Source of the DNA: UBA8389 sp035719105 | GTDB lineage: Bacteria; Bacteroidota; Bacteroidia; Bacteroidales; UBA1402 | Reading direction: 5' to 3' | Length of the DNA stretch: 64,000 nt | NCBI GenBank assembly: GCA_035719105.1 | Contig: DASTGN010000004.1 | Location: 372,001-436,000, forward strand | Shown: in pieces, positions 44,552 to 54,430 of the stretch | Layout: the number at the start of each line of letters is the position of its first letter | Numbering within the stretch: the first letter of the stretch is position 1 | Notes under the pieces: model-generated | The model's database searches: none | What the model was told of the DNA's origin: nothing | The model's input: the letters and a program-made list of their open reading frames with translations, nothing else | Made by a program: the position numbers and the translations under genes

Positions 44552-46020
44552 ACTGAAAACGTATTATTCGTGATTTTTTTAAGATTGATTATTTTTCGAA
44601 TCCAAGCAGTCAACTCCAACATGGGTTCCAACTTTAAGAACCAGCTTATGATGAAATAGAGTGAACCAACAAACAGGATGCAACTGCCAAATTTAAGGAA
44701 ATTACTTTCGATGGAAAGGGTCAAATAATAGGCAACCAGGCAAAGTATAGCTGAGATCGCGACATAGGGAGCGCAATCTTTAATCATGTGCCAAATGGTA
44801 TAGCCAACCATTTTCCCTGAAAGCAGCAATGACAAGATCATTGCAGATAGCGAAGACAAAACCAGCCCGATAGCAAGCCCGATGACTCCCTTATTGATGG
44901 TGAGCAATATGAATCCAACCAACACCATCTTTTTAAGTATTTCAACCCACAAAACGGCTTTCGAATGGCCTTTTGCCAAGACAGCCTCTTGCAAAACGGA
45001 ATTGAAGGAAACCAGAATGCCCGAAAAGCAGAGAATCTGGAAAATGGGAATAGCACCCAACCATTTTTCGGTGACCAAAAATATTATAAAGGGTTTGGCA
45101 ATGAGAACCATGCCCAACATCACCGGAAATCCTACAAAAGCGACCGTTCGAATCAATTTGCCTAAGACGCGTTTCAATCGGTCGTCTTCCTCATTCAATT
45201 GTGATAAAAGGGGTACCGACACTCCTCTAAATGTATTGGATATCAAACCGGAGGGAATGTCTTGATATTTACTTGCAAAACTAAAAAAACCGAGTTGGGC
45301 CATGCTGTAGAACCGGCCGATCAAAACGGAATATATATTGCTAAAACCTGCATTGATCAGATTGGTTAACATCACTCGACTTCCAAAAGGAAACAAATCT
45401 TTCAGCACTTTTTTTCGGAAGGTTCCTCCTGGACGGAAGCCTCCGTATCTCCAATAGAAAACCAATTTGAAGATCGCCAACGCTACAGCTTGAATGACAA
45501 GTGCCCAAACGCCAAAACCCAACAACGCTGCAGCTCCTGCAAGAAGCGATGTGGGAATCAAGGCATAGATATTTGCCTTGGCGTTGCCATTCAGATCCAT
45601 CCGCATGTTTAGTACGATTTCCTGAATGACAAAAAAAGCATTTAAGGGAATGCTGAGAAAAAGCACTCTGGATAATACGATTAAGTCTTGATTGCCAAAG
45701 AATTTTGCAATGAGCGGTGCTGCGAAGAAAAGCACCACGTAAAAAAACAAACTCATTCCTACATTATATAGGAACACCGTTTGCAATTCGTCCTGAGTGG
45801 CCTTTTTTTGGTTTACCAGGGCCCTTCCATAGCCACTTCCAATGATGGCAACCGATACCGCGGTGAAAAAGGTAAGGGAGGCGACCAACCCGTAATCGCT
45901 ATTGATAAGCTTTCGCCCAAAAATTACACCGGTTGCAAAATACAGAATTTGCTGACCGAACTTGTCGATGAAACTCCATACCAGTGCAGTGGTTGTTTTT
46001 TGTTTTAGCGTTTTCTCCAT
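44548..46020 (-). CDS. Polysaccharide flippase of the MOP superfamily (Wzx-like)
   Basis: 490 residues with about 12-14 transmembrane segments. The start (ALVWSFIDKFGQQILYFATGVIFGRKL) is typical of LPS O-unit flippases (RfbX/Wzx, WzxC-like). Moves undecaprenyl-linked glycan across the inner membrane. No Wzy polymerase is clearly seen in the window. Lies 13 bases downstream of the waaA gene on the same strand. Confidence 0.92.
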   Translation of the reverse strand: MEKTLKQKTTTALVWSFIDKFGQQILYFATGVIFGRKLINSDYGLVASLTFFTAVSVAIIGSGYGRALVNQKKATQDELQTVFLYNVGMSLFFYVVLFFAAPLIAKFFGNQDLIVLSRVLFLSIPLNAFFVIQEIVLNMRMDLNGNAKANIYALIPTSLLAGAAALLGFGVWALVIQAVALAIFKLVFYWRYGGFRPGGTFRKKVLKDLFPFGSRVMLTNLINAGFSNIYSVLIGRFYSMAQLGFFSFASKYQDIPSGLISNTFRGVSVPLLSQLNEEDDRLKRVLGKLIRTVAFVGFPVMLGMVLIAKPFIIFLVTEKWLGAIPIFQILCFSGILVSFNSVLQEAVLAKGHSKAVLWVEILKKMVLVGFILLTINKGVIGLAIGLVLSSLSAMILSLLLSGKMVGYTIWHMIKDCAPYVAISAILCLVAYYLTLSIESNFLKFGSCILFVGSLYFIISWFLKLEPMLELTAWIRKIINLKKITNNTFSV

Positions 46021-46033
46021 CCTTTTGTGAAGG

Positions 46034-47263
46034 TTACAATCGAATCAAGTTCAATACTTTATTGGTGCCGCCACTTCCATTTAATACCATTTCACCGGCA
46101 TTTTCACCTGCTTTTGAGCAATATTCCGTGTCCGAACACAAAACATCCAAAAGTTGATTGAAAGCTGCTTCGGAATTTATGGTGAATCCTCCACCGCAAG
46201 CCAACAATTCCTTTGCTTCGTGAAACTTATCGAACTTGGGCCCAAATATAACAGGAATTCCGTAAACAGCGGCTTCCAACGTGTTATGAATTCCATTGCC
46301 GAACCCGCCACCAATATAGGCAATGTCGCCATAACGATAAATCGATGACAAGAGTCCGAAACCGTCTATGATCAAACAATCCATTGAAGATGCATTTTCT
46401 GATGTCATTTTCGAATAACGCATAAACGGACGTTTCAATTGTGCTTCTATTGTTAATAAGTGATCCTCGTGAATTTCGTGCGGAGCAATGATTAGTTTTA
46501 ATGTAGGATGTTCATTGAAATATGGGATGATGAACTCTTCATCTTTTGGCCACGAACTGCCTGCAACCAGCACATTTCCCGCATTATTCTGAGCAAATTG
46601 TTCGATAATGGGTAAGATTTTGGCTGCAGCTTGAATCTCCAACACCCTATCAAAGCGTGTGTCACCTGATATGCTGACTTCCTCCGTACGCCCGATGGAA
46701 GCGAGCAAATCGACTGATTCTTGGTTTTGTACAAAAAGGTGAGTAAAGGAATTGAGCATCCGACGGTAAAAAGGAGCATAGTTTTTGAAGAAAAGCTGAC
46801 TCGGTCTGAAAATTCCGGATATCAGATAAGTGGGTATTCCCCGTTGTTTCAATGCAGTCAGGTAGTTGGGCCAAAATTCATATTTGATGAAAAAAACTTT
46901 CTGCGGCTGAACGATGTTTAAAAAACGGCGAACATTGAATATGGTATCAAAGGGCAGGTAACAAACCAAGTCGGCTCCAGTATAATTTTTCCGAACTTCA
47001 TAGCCTGAGGGTGAAAAAAAAGTGAGCAAAAGGCGATACTCTGGATGCTCTTTTCGGATACTTTCCATGATGGGTCGGCCTTGTTCGAATTCTCCAAGTG
47101 AAGCAGCGTGAAACCATAGCCAGGGTTTGGAATGGTCGATTCCATCGCGTAAAATGCGCCAAGAATTTTTATGACCGACAACCATCTTCCTTGCTTTTTT
47201 ATGAAAAATGGAGACAAAACGAAAAAGATAAACGTAAAGCAAAAAACCGAGTTGGTACATCAT
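46034..47263 (-). CDS. waaA: 3-deoxy-D-manno-octulosonic acid transferase
   Basis: GT30 enzyme adding Kdo to lipid A precursor at the inner membrane. 409 residues with an N-terminal membrane anchor (FLLYVYLFRFVS), ASLGEFEQGRPI, and the GT30 C-terminal segment YIGGGFGNGIHNTLEAAVYGIPVIFGP split across the active site. Number of Kdo residues added is not readable. Located between gltX and the flippase in a minus-strand run; start could be 47263 or the adjacent ATG at 47260. Confidence 0.95.
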   Translation of the reverse strand: MMYQLGFLLYVYLFRFVSIFHKKARKMVVGHKNSWRILRDGIDHSKPWLWFHAASLGEFEQGRPIMESIRKEHPEYRLLLTFFSPSGYEVRKNYTGADLVCYLPFDTIFNVRRFLNIVQPQKVFFIKYEFWPNYLTALKQRGIPTYLISGIFRPSQLFFKNYAPFYRRMLNSFTHLFVQNQESVDLLASIGRTEEVSISGDTRFDRVLEIQAAAKILPIIEQFAQNNAGNVLVAGSSWPKDEEFIIPYFNEHPTLKLIIAPHEIHEDHLLTIEAQLKRPFMRYSKMTSENASSMDCLIIDGFGLLSSIYRYGDIAYIGGGFGNGIHNTLEAAVYGIPVIFGPKFDKFHEAKELLACGGGFTINSEAAFNQLLDVLCSDTEYCSKAGENAGEMVLNGSGGTNKVLNLIRL

Positions 47264-47270
47264 AGTTTCA

Positions 47271-48833
47271 TTATTTCAAGATCTCGACAGCCTGCCGTAA
47301 ACGAAGTAGGGTTTCTTTCTTTCCTATCATTCCAGCAATGTCAAACAAATGGGGTCCTTTCGATTCACCAACCAATGAGAGTCTAAAAGCATTCATCACG
47401 GCTCCCATCTTGTATTCCTTTTTATTAATCCAATCCAACACAATGGGTTCCATTACTTCGGGAGTGAATTCGAGTACGCTTTCGAGTAGTTCAATCAACT
47501 CATTCATTAATGCAGATGTGTCCGGTTTCCAGAATTTCTGGACATTTTTCTCGGCATAGGTTGTTGGTCGTTTAAAAAAGAAGAAGCTTTGTTCCCACAA
47601 TTCGGAAACAAAACTGGCTCGCTCTTTGATGTAACCAATCGCTTTGGCGACGTAGTTTTGTGAGAAAAAAGTCTCGTTGAAATTGGGTTCATCGTTTTCT
47701 GAAGTGGAGCAAACGCCTTTAGTCGACAAGATTTCATCGAACAAAATGGCCAATTCTTCGTTTGATTTTTTATGCAAATATTGAGTGTTGAACCATTTCC
47801 CCTTTTCGAAATCGAATTTTGCGCCGCTCTTGCTGCAACGTTCCAACGTAAACAATTCGGTAAGTTCTTCCAACGACATCAACTCTTGTTCGGTGCCAGG
47901 ATTCCAACCTAAAAGGGCAAGAAAATTAACAACGGCTTCCGGGAAATAACCGGACTCACGGTAACCTGAACTCAAATCGCCCGTTTTAGGATCAGTCCAT
48001 TCGCATGGGAATACTGGGAAACCCAACCGATCACCATCTCTTTTACTTAGTTTGCCGTTGCCGTCTGGTTTAAGCAATAAGGGCAAATGCGCAAAAGCCG
48101 GCATGCTGTCTGTCCATCCGAATGCTTGATACAATAAGACGTGCAATGGAGCGGACGGTAACCATTCCTCACCACGAATTACGTGAGAAATTTCCATCAA
48201 ATGATCGTCTACGATGTTGGCCAAATGGTAGGTGGGAAGTTGATCCGCCGATTTATAGAGTACCTTATCATCTAAAACGGATGAATTGACGCGAACTTCG
48301 CCCCGAATGATGTCGTTCACTAAAACCGTTTCATTGGGTTGTATCAGGAATCTTACCACATAGTTTTCACCTTTGGAAATGCGGTCCTGGACTTCTGTTG
48401 CCGAAAGTGTCAGTGAATTTTTCAGTTGGAGCCTTGTGGAGGCATCGTATTGAAAATTGCTGATTTCACCGCGGATTTTCTCCAGTTCTTCTGGAGTGTC
48501 GAATGCCATATAGGCTTTTCCGTCGGCCAATAGTTGTTCAACATAAATTTGGTAGATGTTTCGTCTTTCGGATTGTCGATACGGCGCATGCTTGCCTCCA
48601 CGACCAACTCCTTCATCAAAAGGTATGCCCAACCAGTTCAGAGCATCAATGATGTATTCTTCTGCTCCAGGAACAAATCGTTGGGTGTCTGTGTCTTCGA
48701 TACGAAGGATGAAATCACCATTGTTTTTTTTGGCAAACAAATAGTTATACAGTGCGGTACGTACTCCGCCGATGTGTAATGGACCTGTTGGACTGGGAGC
48801 AAAGCGAACCCGCACACGTTTGGTTTCAGACAT
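47271..48833 (-). CDS. gltX: Glutamyl-tRNA synthetase
   Basis: Charges tRNA-Glu. 520 residues, class I synthetase. ATP-binding HIGH-type motif is PSPTGPLHIGG near the N-terminus; the KMSKS motif is KLSKRDG. A Cys-free insert replaces the usual zinc site. Begins the minus-strand run with waaA 7 bases downstream. Confidence 0.96.
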   Translation of the reverse strand: MSETKRVRVRFAPSPTGPLHIGGVRTALYNYLFAKKNNGDFILRIEDTDTQRFVPGAEEYIIDALNWLGIPFDEGVGRGGKHAPYRQSERRNIYQIYVEQLLADGKAYMAFDTPEELEKIRGEISNFQYDASTRLQLKNSLTLSATEVQDRISKGENYVVRFLIQPNETVLVNDIIRGEVRVNSSVLDDKVLYKSADQLPTYHLANIVDDHLMEISHVIRGEEWLPSAPLHVLLYQAFGWTDSMPAFAHLPLLLKPDGNGKLSKRDGDRLGFPVFPCEWTDPKTGDLSSGYRESGYFPEAVVNFLALLGWNPGTEQELMSLEELTELFTLERCSKSGAKFDFEKGKWFNTQYLHKKSNEELAILFDEILSTKGVCSTSENDEPNFNETFFSQNYVAKAIGYIKERASFVSELWEQSFFFFKRPTTYAEKNVQKFWKPDTSALMNELIELLESVLEFTPEVMEPIVLDWINKKEYKMGAVMNAFRLSLVGESKGPHLFDIAGMIGKKETLLRLRQAVEILK

Positions 48834-48864
48834 ATTGGGATTGGTTGATGTTGTTAACAGCCTG

Positions 48865-48872
48865 CAAAAGTA
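48865..48872 (-). promoter_or_regulatory. Putative -7 box (TACTTTTG) for gltX
   Basis: Minus-strand TACTTTTG 31 bases before the gltX start, in the 87-base divergent gap with the PgpH-type gene. Confidence 0.55.
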
Positions 48873-48920
48873 CGCTTTTTTAATAATTTAATTGTACTTT
48901 TATACACAAAGTACATCCTT

Positions 48921-50984
48921 ATGAAACCGAAGAAATTCAGGGAGAACCTTTCCCAGAACTTGCTAAAAATAACTTTTTTTGTCGTTGCTGCGATTTTGAT
49001 TGTGCAGTCATTTCCGCGTGAAGGCCGTTTTCGCTACAGCTTTCAGGAAGGTAAGCCATGGAGATATGGTTTAATGACTGCTCCCTACGATTTTCAGATT
49101 TACAAGACTGATTTGGAAATTAAAACTGAAACGGATAGTGTCATGCAGGGTTTTAAACCCTATCTGCGGATGGATACTTCTCTTACACAAACCGTTCAGA
49201 AGAAATTACACAATGACTTCATACAGAACTTTCATGAAACGATTCCGCCTCAATATTTGGATTTTTTGACCAATCGTTTGGCGGAAATCTATTCAACTGG
49301 CATAATCTCGGCGTCTGATCATTCTGATTTGGTAGCAGATTCCGTGCAAAATGTTTTGGTACTCAGGAACAGAATGGCCATGGAAAGACCTTTGGTTTCC
49401 ATTTATACGACCACTGCTGCATATGAAGCACTTTTTGACAATTTGCCCTTTAATATTCACTCCAGTGTTCTGAAAACCTGTAAACTGAACAATTATATTC
49501 AGGAAAACCTGATTCCGGATGAGAATTCCAATCTCAAAGCTAAGGAGAATTTCGAAAAACAGGTTTCGCAAACCGAAGGGTTGGTACAGCGGGGTGAGCG
49601 AATTATTGACCGCGGTGAAATCATATCGCCTGAAACTTTCCGAATCTTATACTCCCTAAAAAAAGTTGCCGAGGTGCGTTCTGTGGCGTCGGGTGGGAGT
49701 GGCGTACTGATCGGCCAGTTGGTGCTTGTTTTTGGTTTATTTATCCTGCAATTCTTGTTTTTGTGGTTCTTTCGACCCTTCACCTACGAGCGAAAGGCTA
49801 ATGTGGTTTTCATTCTCATCTTGATAACCGGCTTAGTGTTGATTACTTCGTTGGTTGTTCATACAGGGGTTGTCAGCGTTTATTTGATTCCATACGCCAT
49901 TTTGCCAATCATGATTCGAACTTTCTTCGATTCGCGAACGGCATTGTTTGCTCATATCATTACCGTTCTAATTTCATCAACCATCGTGGCTTCTCCCTAT
50001 GAGTTCCTCCTGCTACAGATTGCAGCTGGTATGACTTCCGTCTACTCCCTTCGGGATCTTACGCAACGGTCTCAACTTGTGCTTTGTGCCATTTTAGTGG
50101 TGCTGACTTATTGTGTGATGTACTTGGGTCTTTCGCTGATTCAGGAAGGTTTCGTCAGTCGGGTCAATTGGAGAATGTTCCTCTATTTCTTTGTAAACGG
50201 AGGATTAATGTTGACATCATATTTGTTGATCTATTTCTTTGAATGGCTTTTCGGATACACTTCGAACGTGACCTTGGTTGAACTTTCAAATATGAACAAT
50301 CCCTTATTGAGGGAATTTTCAGAAACCTGCCCTGGAAGTTTCCAACATTCTTTGCAAGTATCGAATTTAGCTACTGCAGCAGCTCAGGAAATCAATGCCA
50401 ATGTCCAATTGGCTAGAACGGGTGCACTGTATCACGATATTGGTAAAATGAGCAATCCTATTTATTTCGCTGAAAATCAGACTGGCGTGAATCCACACGA
50501 CAAGATGAAACCTGAAGAAAGTGCCAAGATGATAGCCAGTCATGTTGCAGAAGGCATGAAGTTGGCAAATAAGCATGGTTTGCCGCTGGTTATCAGAGAC
50601 TTTATAAGAATGCACCACGGCACAGGTCCCATCCGTTATTTCTACAACAACTATCGGACTGAGCATCCTGGTGAACCTGTTCCTGCCTGCTATTTTTACA
50701 CGGGTGTGAATCCCACGACTAAGGAAACGGCGATACTTATGATGGCCGATGCTCTTGAAGCATCTTCCAGGAGTTTATCAGAATATAATGAAGAAAATAT
50801 CTCCAAACTGGTGGATAAAATTATCAATGCAAAAATTCAAGATGGTGCATTTAGAGATGTTCCCATTACGTTTAGAGATATGGAAAAAGTTAAAGCGGTA
50901 TTCAAAGTTAAATTACAATCCATTTATCACACTCGAATTCCGTATCCTGAGGCCCCAACTTCTTCAGAATCGATTAATTCATAA
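48921..50984 (+). CDS. 7TM-HD family cyclic-di-nucleotide phosphodiesterase (PgpH-like)
   Basis: 687 residues. One N-terminal helix (~15-30), a ~240-residue extracytoplasmic 7TMR-HDED domain, about seven helices (~265-460), then an HD domain: ETCPGSFQHSLQVSNLA, ALYHDIGKM (His-Asp), and MHHGTGP. The family (Listeria PgpH) degrades c-di-AMP; whether this strain makes c-di-AMP is not shown in the window. Ends 2 bases from the opposing gene's stop. Confidence 0.9.
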   Translation: MKPKKFRENLSQNLLKITFFVVAAILIVQSFPREGRFRYSFQEGKPWRYGLMTAPYDFQIYKTDLEIKTETDSVMQGFKPYLRMDTSLTQTVQKKLHNDFIQNFHETIPPQYLDFLTNRLAEIYSTGIISASDHSDLVADSVQNVLVLRNRMAMERPLVSIYTTTAAYEALFDNLPFNIHSSVLKTCKLNNYIQENLIPDENSNLKAKENFEKQVSQTEGLVQRGERIIDRGEIISPETFRILYSLKKVAEVRSVASGGSGVLIGQLVLVFGLFILQFLFLWFFRPFTYERKANVVFILILITGLVLITSLVVHTGVVSVYLIPYAILPIMIRTFFDSRTALFAHIITVLISSTIVASPYEFLLLQIAAGMTSVYSLRDLTQRSQLVLCAILVVLTYCVMYLGLSLIQEGFVSRVNWRMFLYFFVNGGLMLTSYLLIYFFEWLFGYTSNVTLVELSNMNNPLLREFSETCPGSFQHSLQVSNLATAAAQEINANVQLARTGALYHDIGKMSNPIYFAENQTGVNPHDKMKPEESAKMIASHVAEGMKLANKHGLPLVIRDFIRMHHGTGPIRYFYNNYRTEHPGEPVPACYFYTGVNPTTKETAILMMADALEASSRSLSEYNEENISKLVDKIINAKIQDGAFRDVPITFRDMEKVKAVFKVKLQSIYHTRIPYPEAPTSSESINS

Positions 50985-50986
50985 AT

Positions 50987-52954
50987 TCAAAAGCCGGAAC
51001 GGATACCTATCCGAATATTCCAAGGTTGAACTTCGAACGGAGGAGTAGTCACGGTGGCCCCGTTTACTTTCAATTGTAAAGCAGGGTCGTTCCAGTTTGT
51101 CTTGTAACTCTGACGACTCAGGAAAAAACCGTTGGCCTCTTTCACTTGCAAGTAATCTCTTTTTAATAGAAGTGCTTGGAACCACGAAGCATCTGTAAAA
51201 AGTTCGTATTGTTTCCCGGCACGTACAGAAAAACCAATGGAAGGTTTCAGCCCAAATCCGGTTTTTCCAGCCTTTAAAACCAGTTTTTCTGAGTCGAAAG
51301 TTTTATGATCAAGTACCAAATTTCCTCCTGGATTGTCGAATTTAAATAATTCAAGCTTGGTGGTGACATTTGATGCTGCCAACCCTAAGTCCATGAATAT
51401 CCAACGTCCACTGGGAGCCAACGAAATACGGTATGCGGCACCAAGATCCAATTGCAACTGTTCTACACCGAACAATGCGGTCGAAATCGTACCTGTCAGG
51501 GACCATTTTTTGTTCAGCTCAAATCGTATCCCATCTTGAGTTGAAATACCAAAAGCGGCCGATTTAACGGGTTGGCTGCTTAAACTCGTACCATTATTAA
51601 TCAATTCGTGCGTTCCACCAGGATAATGAATTGGCAGATAAGCTATTCCGCCATCAAACGTAAAACGTTTCAGGAACAAAAGAGCTTTCTCACTGTCCGT
51701 CAATTCTTTGTTATACGTTTTGGTCAACTGTTGAAGAGCTTCTTGCTTTTGATAGGAAAGATTGGCCTGATTGTTCATCAGTTTGCTCTGTTCCAATATG
51801 TTGTAATCTTTCCAATAACTTGAATCATAGGGTTGGGCTTCTATGGACAAAATGTCGGTATAATCAAATTGCTCACCGAATGGAATGGGAGTAACGGAAT
51901 CCGTTTGAATGGAGGTGGTTACATATTCTATATCCTTATAAATGCGTTTTTTGCTTGCTGTATTCAACCCATTGGTCTTGTAATTGATGAAGCCCAAATG
52001 GTACATTCCATTTTGCTCGGTGTACCCAATCTTGATGCTTGTCATTCCAGGAATGTATTCCATATCAGGGAGCTGTGCACCAGCCAAATTGCTAAGACCA
52101 GCCCTCCAAAAGTCAAACCCAATGAAGGCATAACTGTCTCTGTCTATGTACATTTTGCCCTGAAAACTTGAGTTGGGCAATTTCCTGTTTTTAAAGGAAA
52201 GCACGTAAATATCACTGATGCTGTCTTTTAACGTTCCAACCAGCTCAATTTTCCAATTACTGTATTCCGAAGGTTTTATAAAATCCCAACGACTGAAAAC
52301 GATGTCTAAGTCGTTCGGGAAATGCGGACCACCATAGAAACGAACATCATTGATGCTATCTATGCCTGGAAATACGTTTTTGCGAGATTTTTCAACACGA
52401 ATTTGACCGAAATTGGTGGTGTTTTTGTACGAATTCTTGTAAACGTCCAATACGGCTTCGTTGAAATACAGAAAGGTGCTATCCTTTAATCGCTCTGTTT
52501 CTCGGTAGAAACCTTCACACCGAGTTGGTTGAGTTGGATAATTATAAGGGATAGCATTCCAAGCTTTCTGCAAAAACTCCTTGCAGAAATCTTTTTGAGT
52601 GACCACGACTTCTGCCATTTGATAACTTTTTGGCTGAAGCTGAATGGTCACATTTCCAACCAGTTCGGAAACTGGAATGGTACGGGTAGTATAACCCATA
52701 AAGGTCACACTAAGTGTTTCGGTTGATGCTGATGCTGGAATTTGCAAGGTCCAATCACCATCCATATTGCTCGCCGTACCGATGCCCAACTTGTTGATAC
52801 TCAAAGTGGCAAAGGCAAGTGGTTCCATATTCGTCGCATCCGTAATTCGTCCATGCAACGTAATGGTCTGGTTATTAGATGGTTCAGTCTGTGCTGACGC
52901 CAGCAAAGTGCTCATTAAAAGCAACAAGCAATAAAACGGAAAGAGTTTTTTCAT
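50987..52954 (-). CDS. Outer-membrane protein with carboxypeptidase-regulatory-like domain (DUF5686-like)
   Basis: 655 residues with a signal peptide; predicted cut ASA|QTEP leaves Gln first. Residues ~32-110 form a carboxypeptidase-D regulatory-like beta sandwich (LHGRITDATNMEPLAFATLS), followed by the DUF5686-type domain with CEGFYRETER and a C-terminal region of alternating strands ending in Phe (RIGIRSGF), as in outer-membrane barrels. Function unknown; often seen in Bacteroidota surface proteins. Confidence 0.8.
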   Translation of the reverse strand: MKKLFPFYCLLLLMSTLLASAQTEPSNNQTITLHGRITDATNMEPLAFATLSINKLGIGTASNMDGDWTLQIPASASTETLSVTFMGYTTRTIPVSELVGNVTIQLQPKSYQMAEVVVTQKDFCKEFLQKAWNAIPYNYPTQPTRCEGFYRETERLKDSTFLYFNEAVLDVYKNSYKNTTNFGQIRVEKSRKNVFPGIDSINDVRFYGGPHFPNDLDIVFSRWDFIKPSEYSNWKIELVGTLKDSISDIYVLSFKNRKLPNSSFQGKMYIDRDSYAFIGFDFWRAGLSNLAGAQLPDMEYIPGMTSIKIGYTEQNGMYHLGFINYKTNGLNTASKKRIYKDIEYVTTSIQTDSVTPIPFGEQFDYTDILSIEAQPYDSSYWKDYNILEQSKLMNNQANLSYQKQEALQQLTKTYNKELTDSEKALLFLKRFTFDGGIAYLPIHYPGGTHELINNGTSLSSQPVKSAAFGISTQDGIRFELNKKWSLTGTISTALFGVEQLQLDLGAAYRISLAPSGRWIFMDLGLAASNVTTKLELFKFDNPGGNLVLDHKTFDSEKLVLKAGKTGFGLKPSIGFSVRAGKQYELFTDASWFQALLLKRDYLQVKEANGFFLSRQSYKTNWNDPALQLKVNGATVTTPPFEVQPWNIRIGIRSGF

Positions 52955-52978
52955 TCTTCAGTTAATATAACAGATAAA

Positions 52979-52986
52979 CAAAAATA
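52979..52986 (-). promoter_or_regulatory. Putative -7 box (TATTTTTG) for the DUF5686-like gene
   Basis: Minus-strand TATTTTTG 24 bases before the start codon. Confidence 0.4.
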
Positions 52987-53053
52987 CACTTAAATCGTTT
53001 TAAAACCTGTTACTTCAAATATTTTAGTTTTTTTTAGTGGTGTGACCGTTAAC

Positions 53054-54406
53054 CTACAATACTCTGATCTTAATATTCTTGAACGAAACCTCATTTCCAT
53101 GGTCCTGCAAAAGAATATTGCCCAAAGCCGCTTCACCGTAATTGGGCCATGAGGCAAATTTACTATAGGCAACCAAAGCTCTCCACATTTGAGTTCCTCG
53201 TTCGTATTCCACGATTTTCACATCATTCAGGTAATGTTCTACTTTATTGCCTTTTACAACAATACGAGCAGTGTTGAAGAACCCTTTTCGGAACGGTTTG
53301 TTTTCAGGAGCTGGAATCAAATCATAAAGTGAACCCAAGGTACGATTTCCCTTTACACCCAATTTAGCGTCGGGATGCAGTTTGTCGTCAAGTATTTGGT
53401 ACTCACAACCAATAGAAGAACCAGCACCCTTGTTGATTTCCGTATCAACAAAATATTTGACGCCACTATTTGCACCATCCGTAATCTTAAAATCCACTTG
53501 TAATTCAAAGTCCCCGTATTTTTTGGTCGTTACGATGTCACCACCGTTCGTGGATTCTTTGCCATCCGATGGTAGTACCCTAAGAACGCCATTCTCAATG
53601 ACCCAGCCTTTTTCAGGAAAGGTTGTGAGTTTAGCTCCTCTCCAACCTTGGGTGGTTTTTCCATCCCACAACAGCTCCCAGCCAGCAGCGCGTTCAGCGT
53701 CCGTCAAGGTATTGTCAATGCAGTTGGCTACGAATATGGAATTCGGGAACGGCTTCCTGAAGTTTTGAACGTCTTTTGTGCAAATTCGAATGTTTTTCCA
53801 TTGAACGGTTTTCCCTACATCTTCTTGTCTGTTGACGACGTGAACCTGGAGGGCAATAAATCCGGTCGAAGTCATATCATCGATCAGGTTCGAACAGGGT
53901 ACATCGTTCAACCAAGTACGAATTGATGAACCGATTGCTTCGATTCGAACTTTGTTCCAGGCATCCGGCAGAAAGGCCGTTTTAGCAGCAGGATTTTTTT
54001 CCATCGTGTACAACCAGCCGCGTCTGGCTTCATCGTAAATACCACCGCTCCATGCTCGACTTGAAGGGTCAATTTCAAATTGATAGCCGTGTACACGACC
54101 ATCTTTATAATCTTTCAAACTATTGCTTCTGAACTGAATGCCTGAGTTTAACCCGTTTTCAACTTTGAAATCCAATTCAAGTATAAAATCACCGTAATTT
54201 TTTTCGGTAACCATAAAAGTATTGGGTGTGTTCAATTTGGAAGTTCCAACGATGGCACCATCCTTTACTACGTATTCGGCTGTGCCGTTTAGCTTTTTAA
54301 AACCTTTCAGATTCTTACCATTAAATAGCATTTCCCATTTTTCTTGCGAAAAAGCGTTTAATGACACAGCTACCAACACGAACAAAATCAAATTCCTTTT
54401 TTTCAT
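53054..54406 (-). CDS. Tandem DUF1080 protein (3-keto-disaccharide hydrolase family)
   Basis: 450 residues with a signal peptide ending NAFS|QEKW (Gln first). Two DUF1080 concanavalin-like domains, ~25-205 and ~240-450, each with a Leu/Trp-F(N/D)GK start (EMLFNGKNLKGFK; ELLWDGKTTQGWRG) and a GDFILELDFK / GDFELQVDFK core. DUF1080 proteins have been shown to hydrolyse 3-keto-glycosides. The gene directly follows a Tat-exported Gfo/Idh/MocA oxidoreductase (24-base gap), matching an oxidise-then-cleave system. Confidence 0.9.
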   Translation of the reverse strand: MKKRNLILFVLVAVSLNAFSQEKWEMLFNGKNLKGFKKLNGTAEYVVKDGAIVGTSKLNTPNTFMVTEKNYGDFILELDFKVENGLNSGIQFRSNSLKDYKDGRVHGYQFEIDPSSRAWSGGIYDEARRGWLYTMEKNPAAKTAFLPDAWNKVRIEAIGSSIRTWLNDVPCSNLIDDMTSTGFIALQVHVVNRQEDVGKTVQWKNIRICTKDVQNFRKPFPNSIFVANCIDNTLTDAERAAGWELLWDGKTTQGWRGAKLTTFPEKGWVIENGVLRVLPSDGKESTNGGDIVTTKKYGDFELQVDFKITDGANSGVKYFVDTEINKGAGSSIGCEYQILDDKLHPDAKLGVKGNRTLGSLYDLIPAPENKPFRKGFFNTARIVVKGNKVEHYLNDVKIVEYERGTQMWRALVAYSKFASWPNYGEAALGNILLQDHGNEVSFKNIKIRVL

Positions 54407-54430
54407 CGATTAAAGTTTTATGTGATCCTT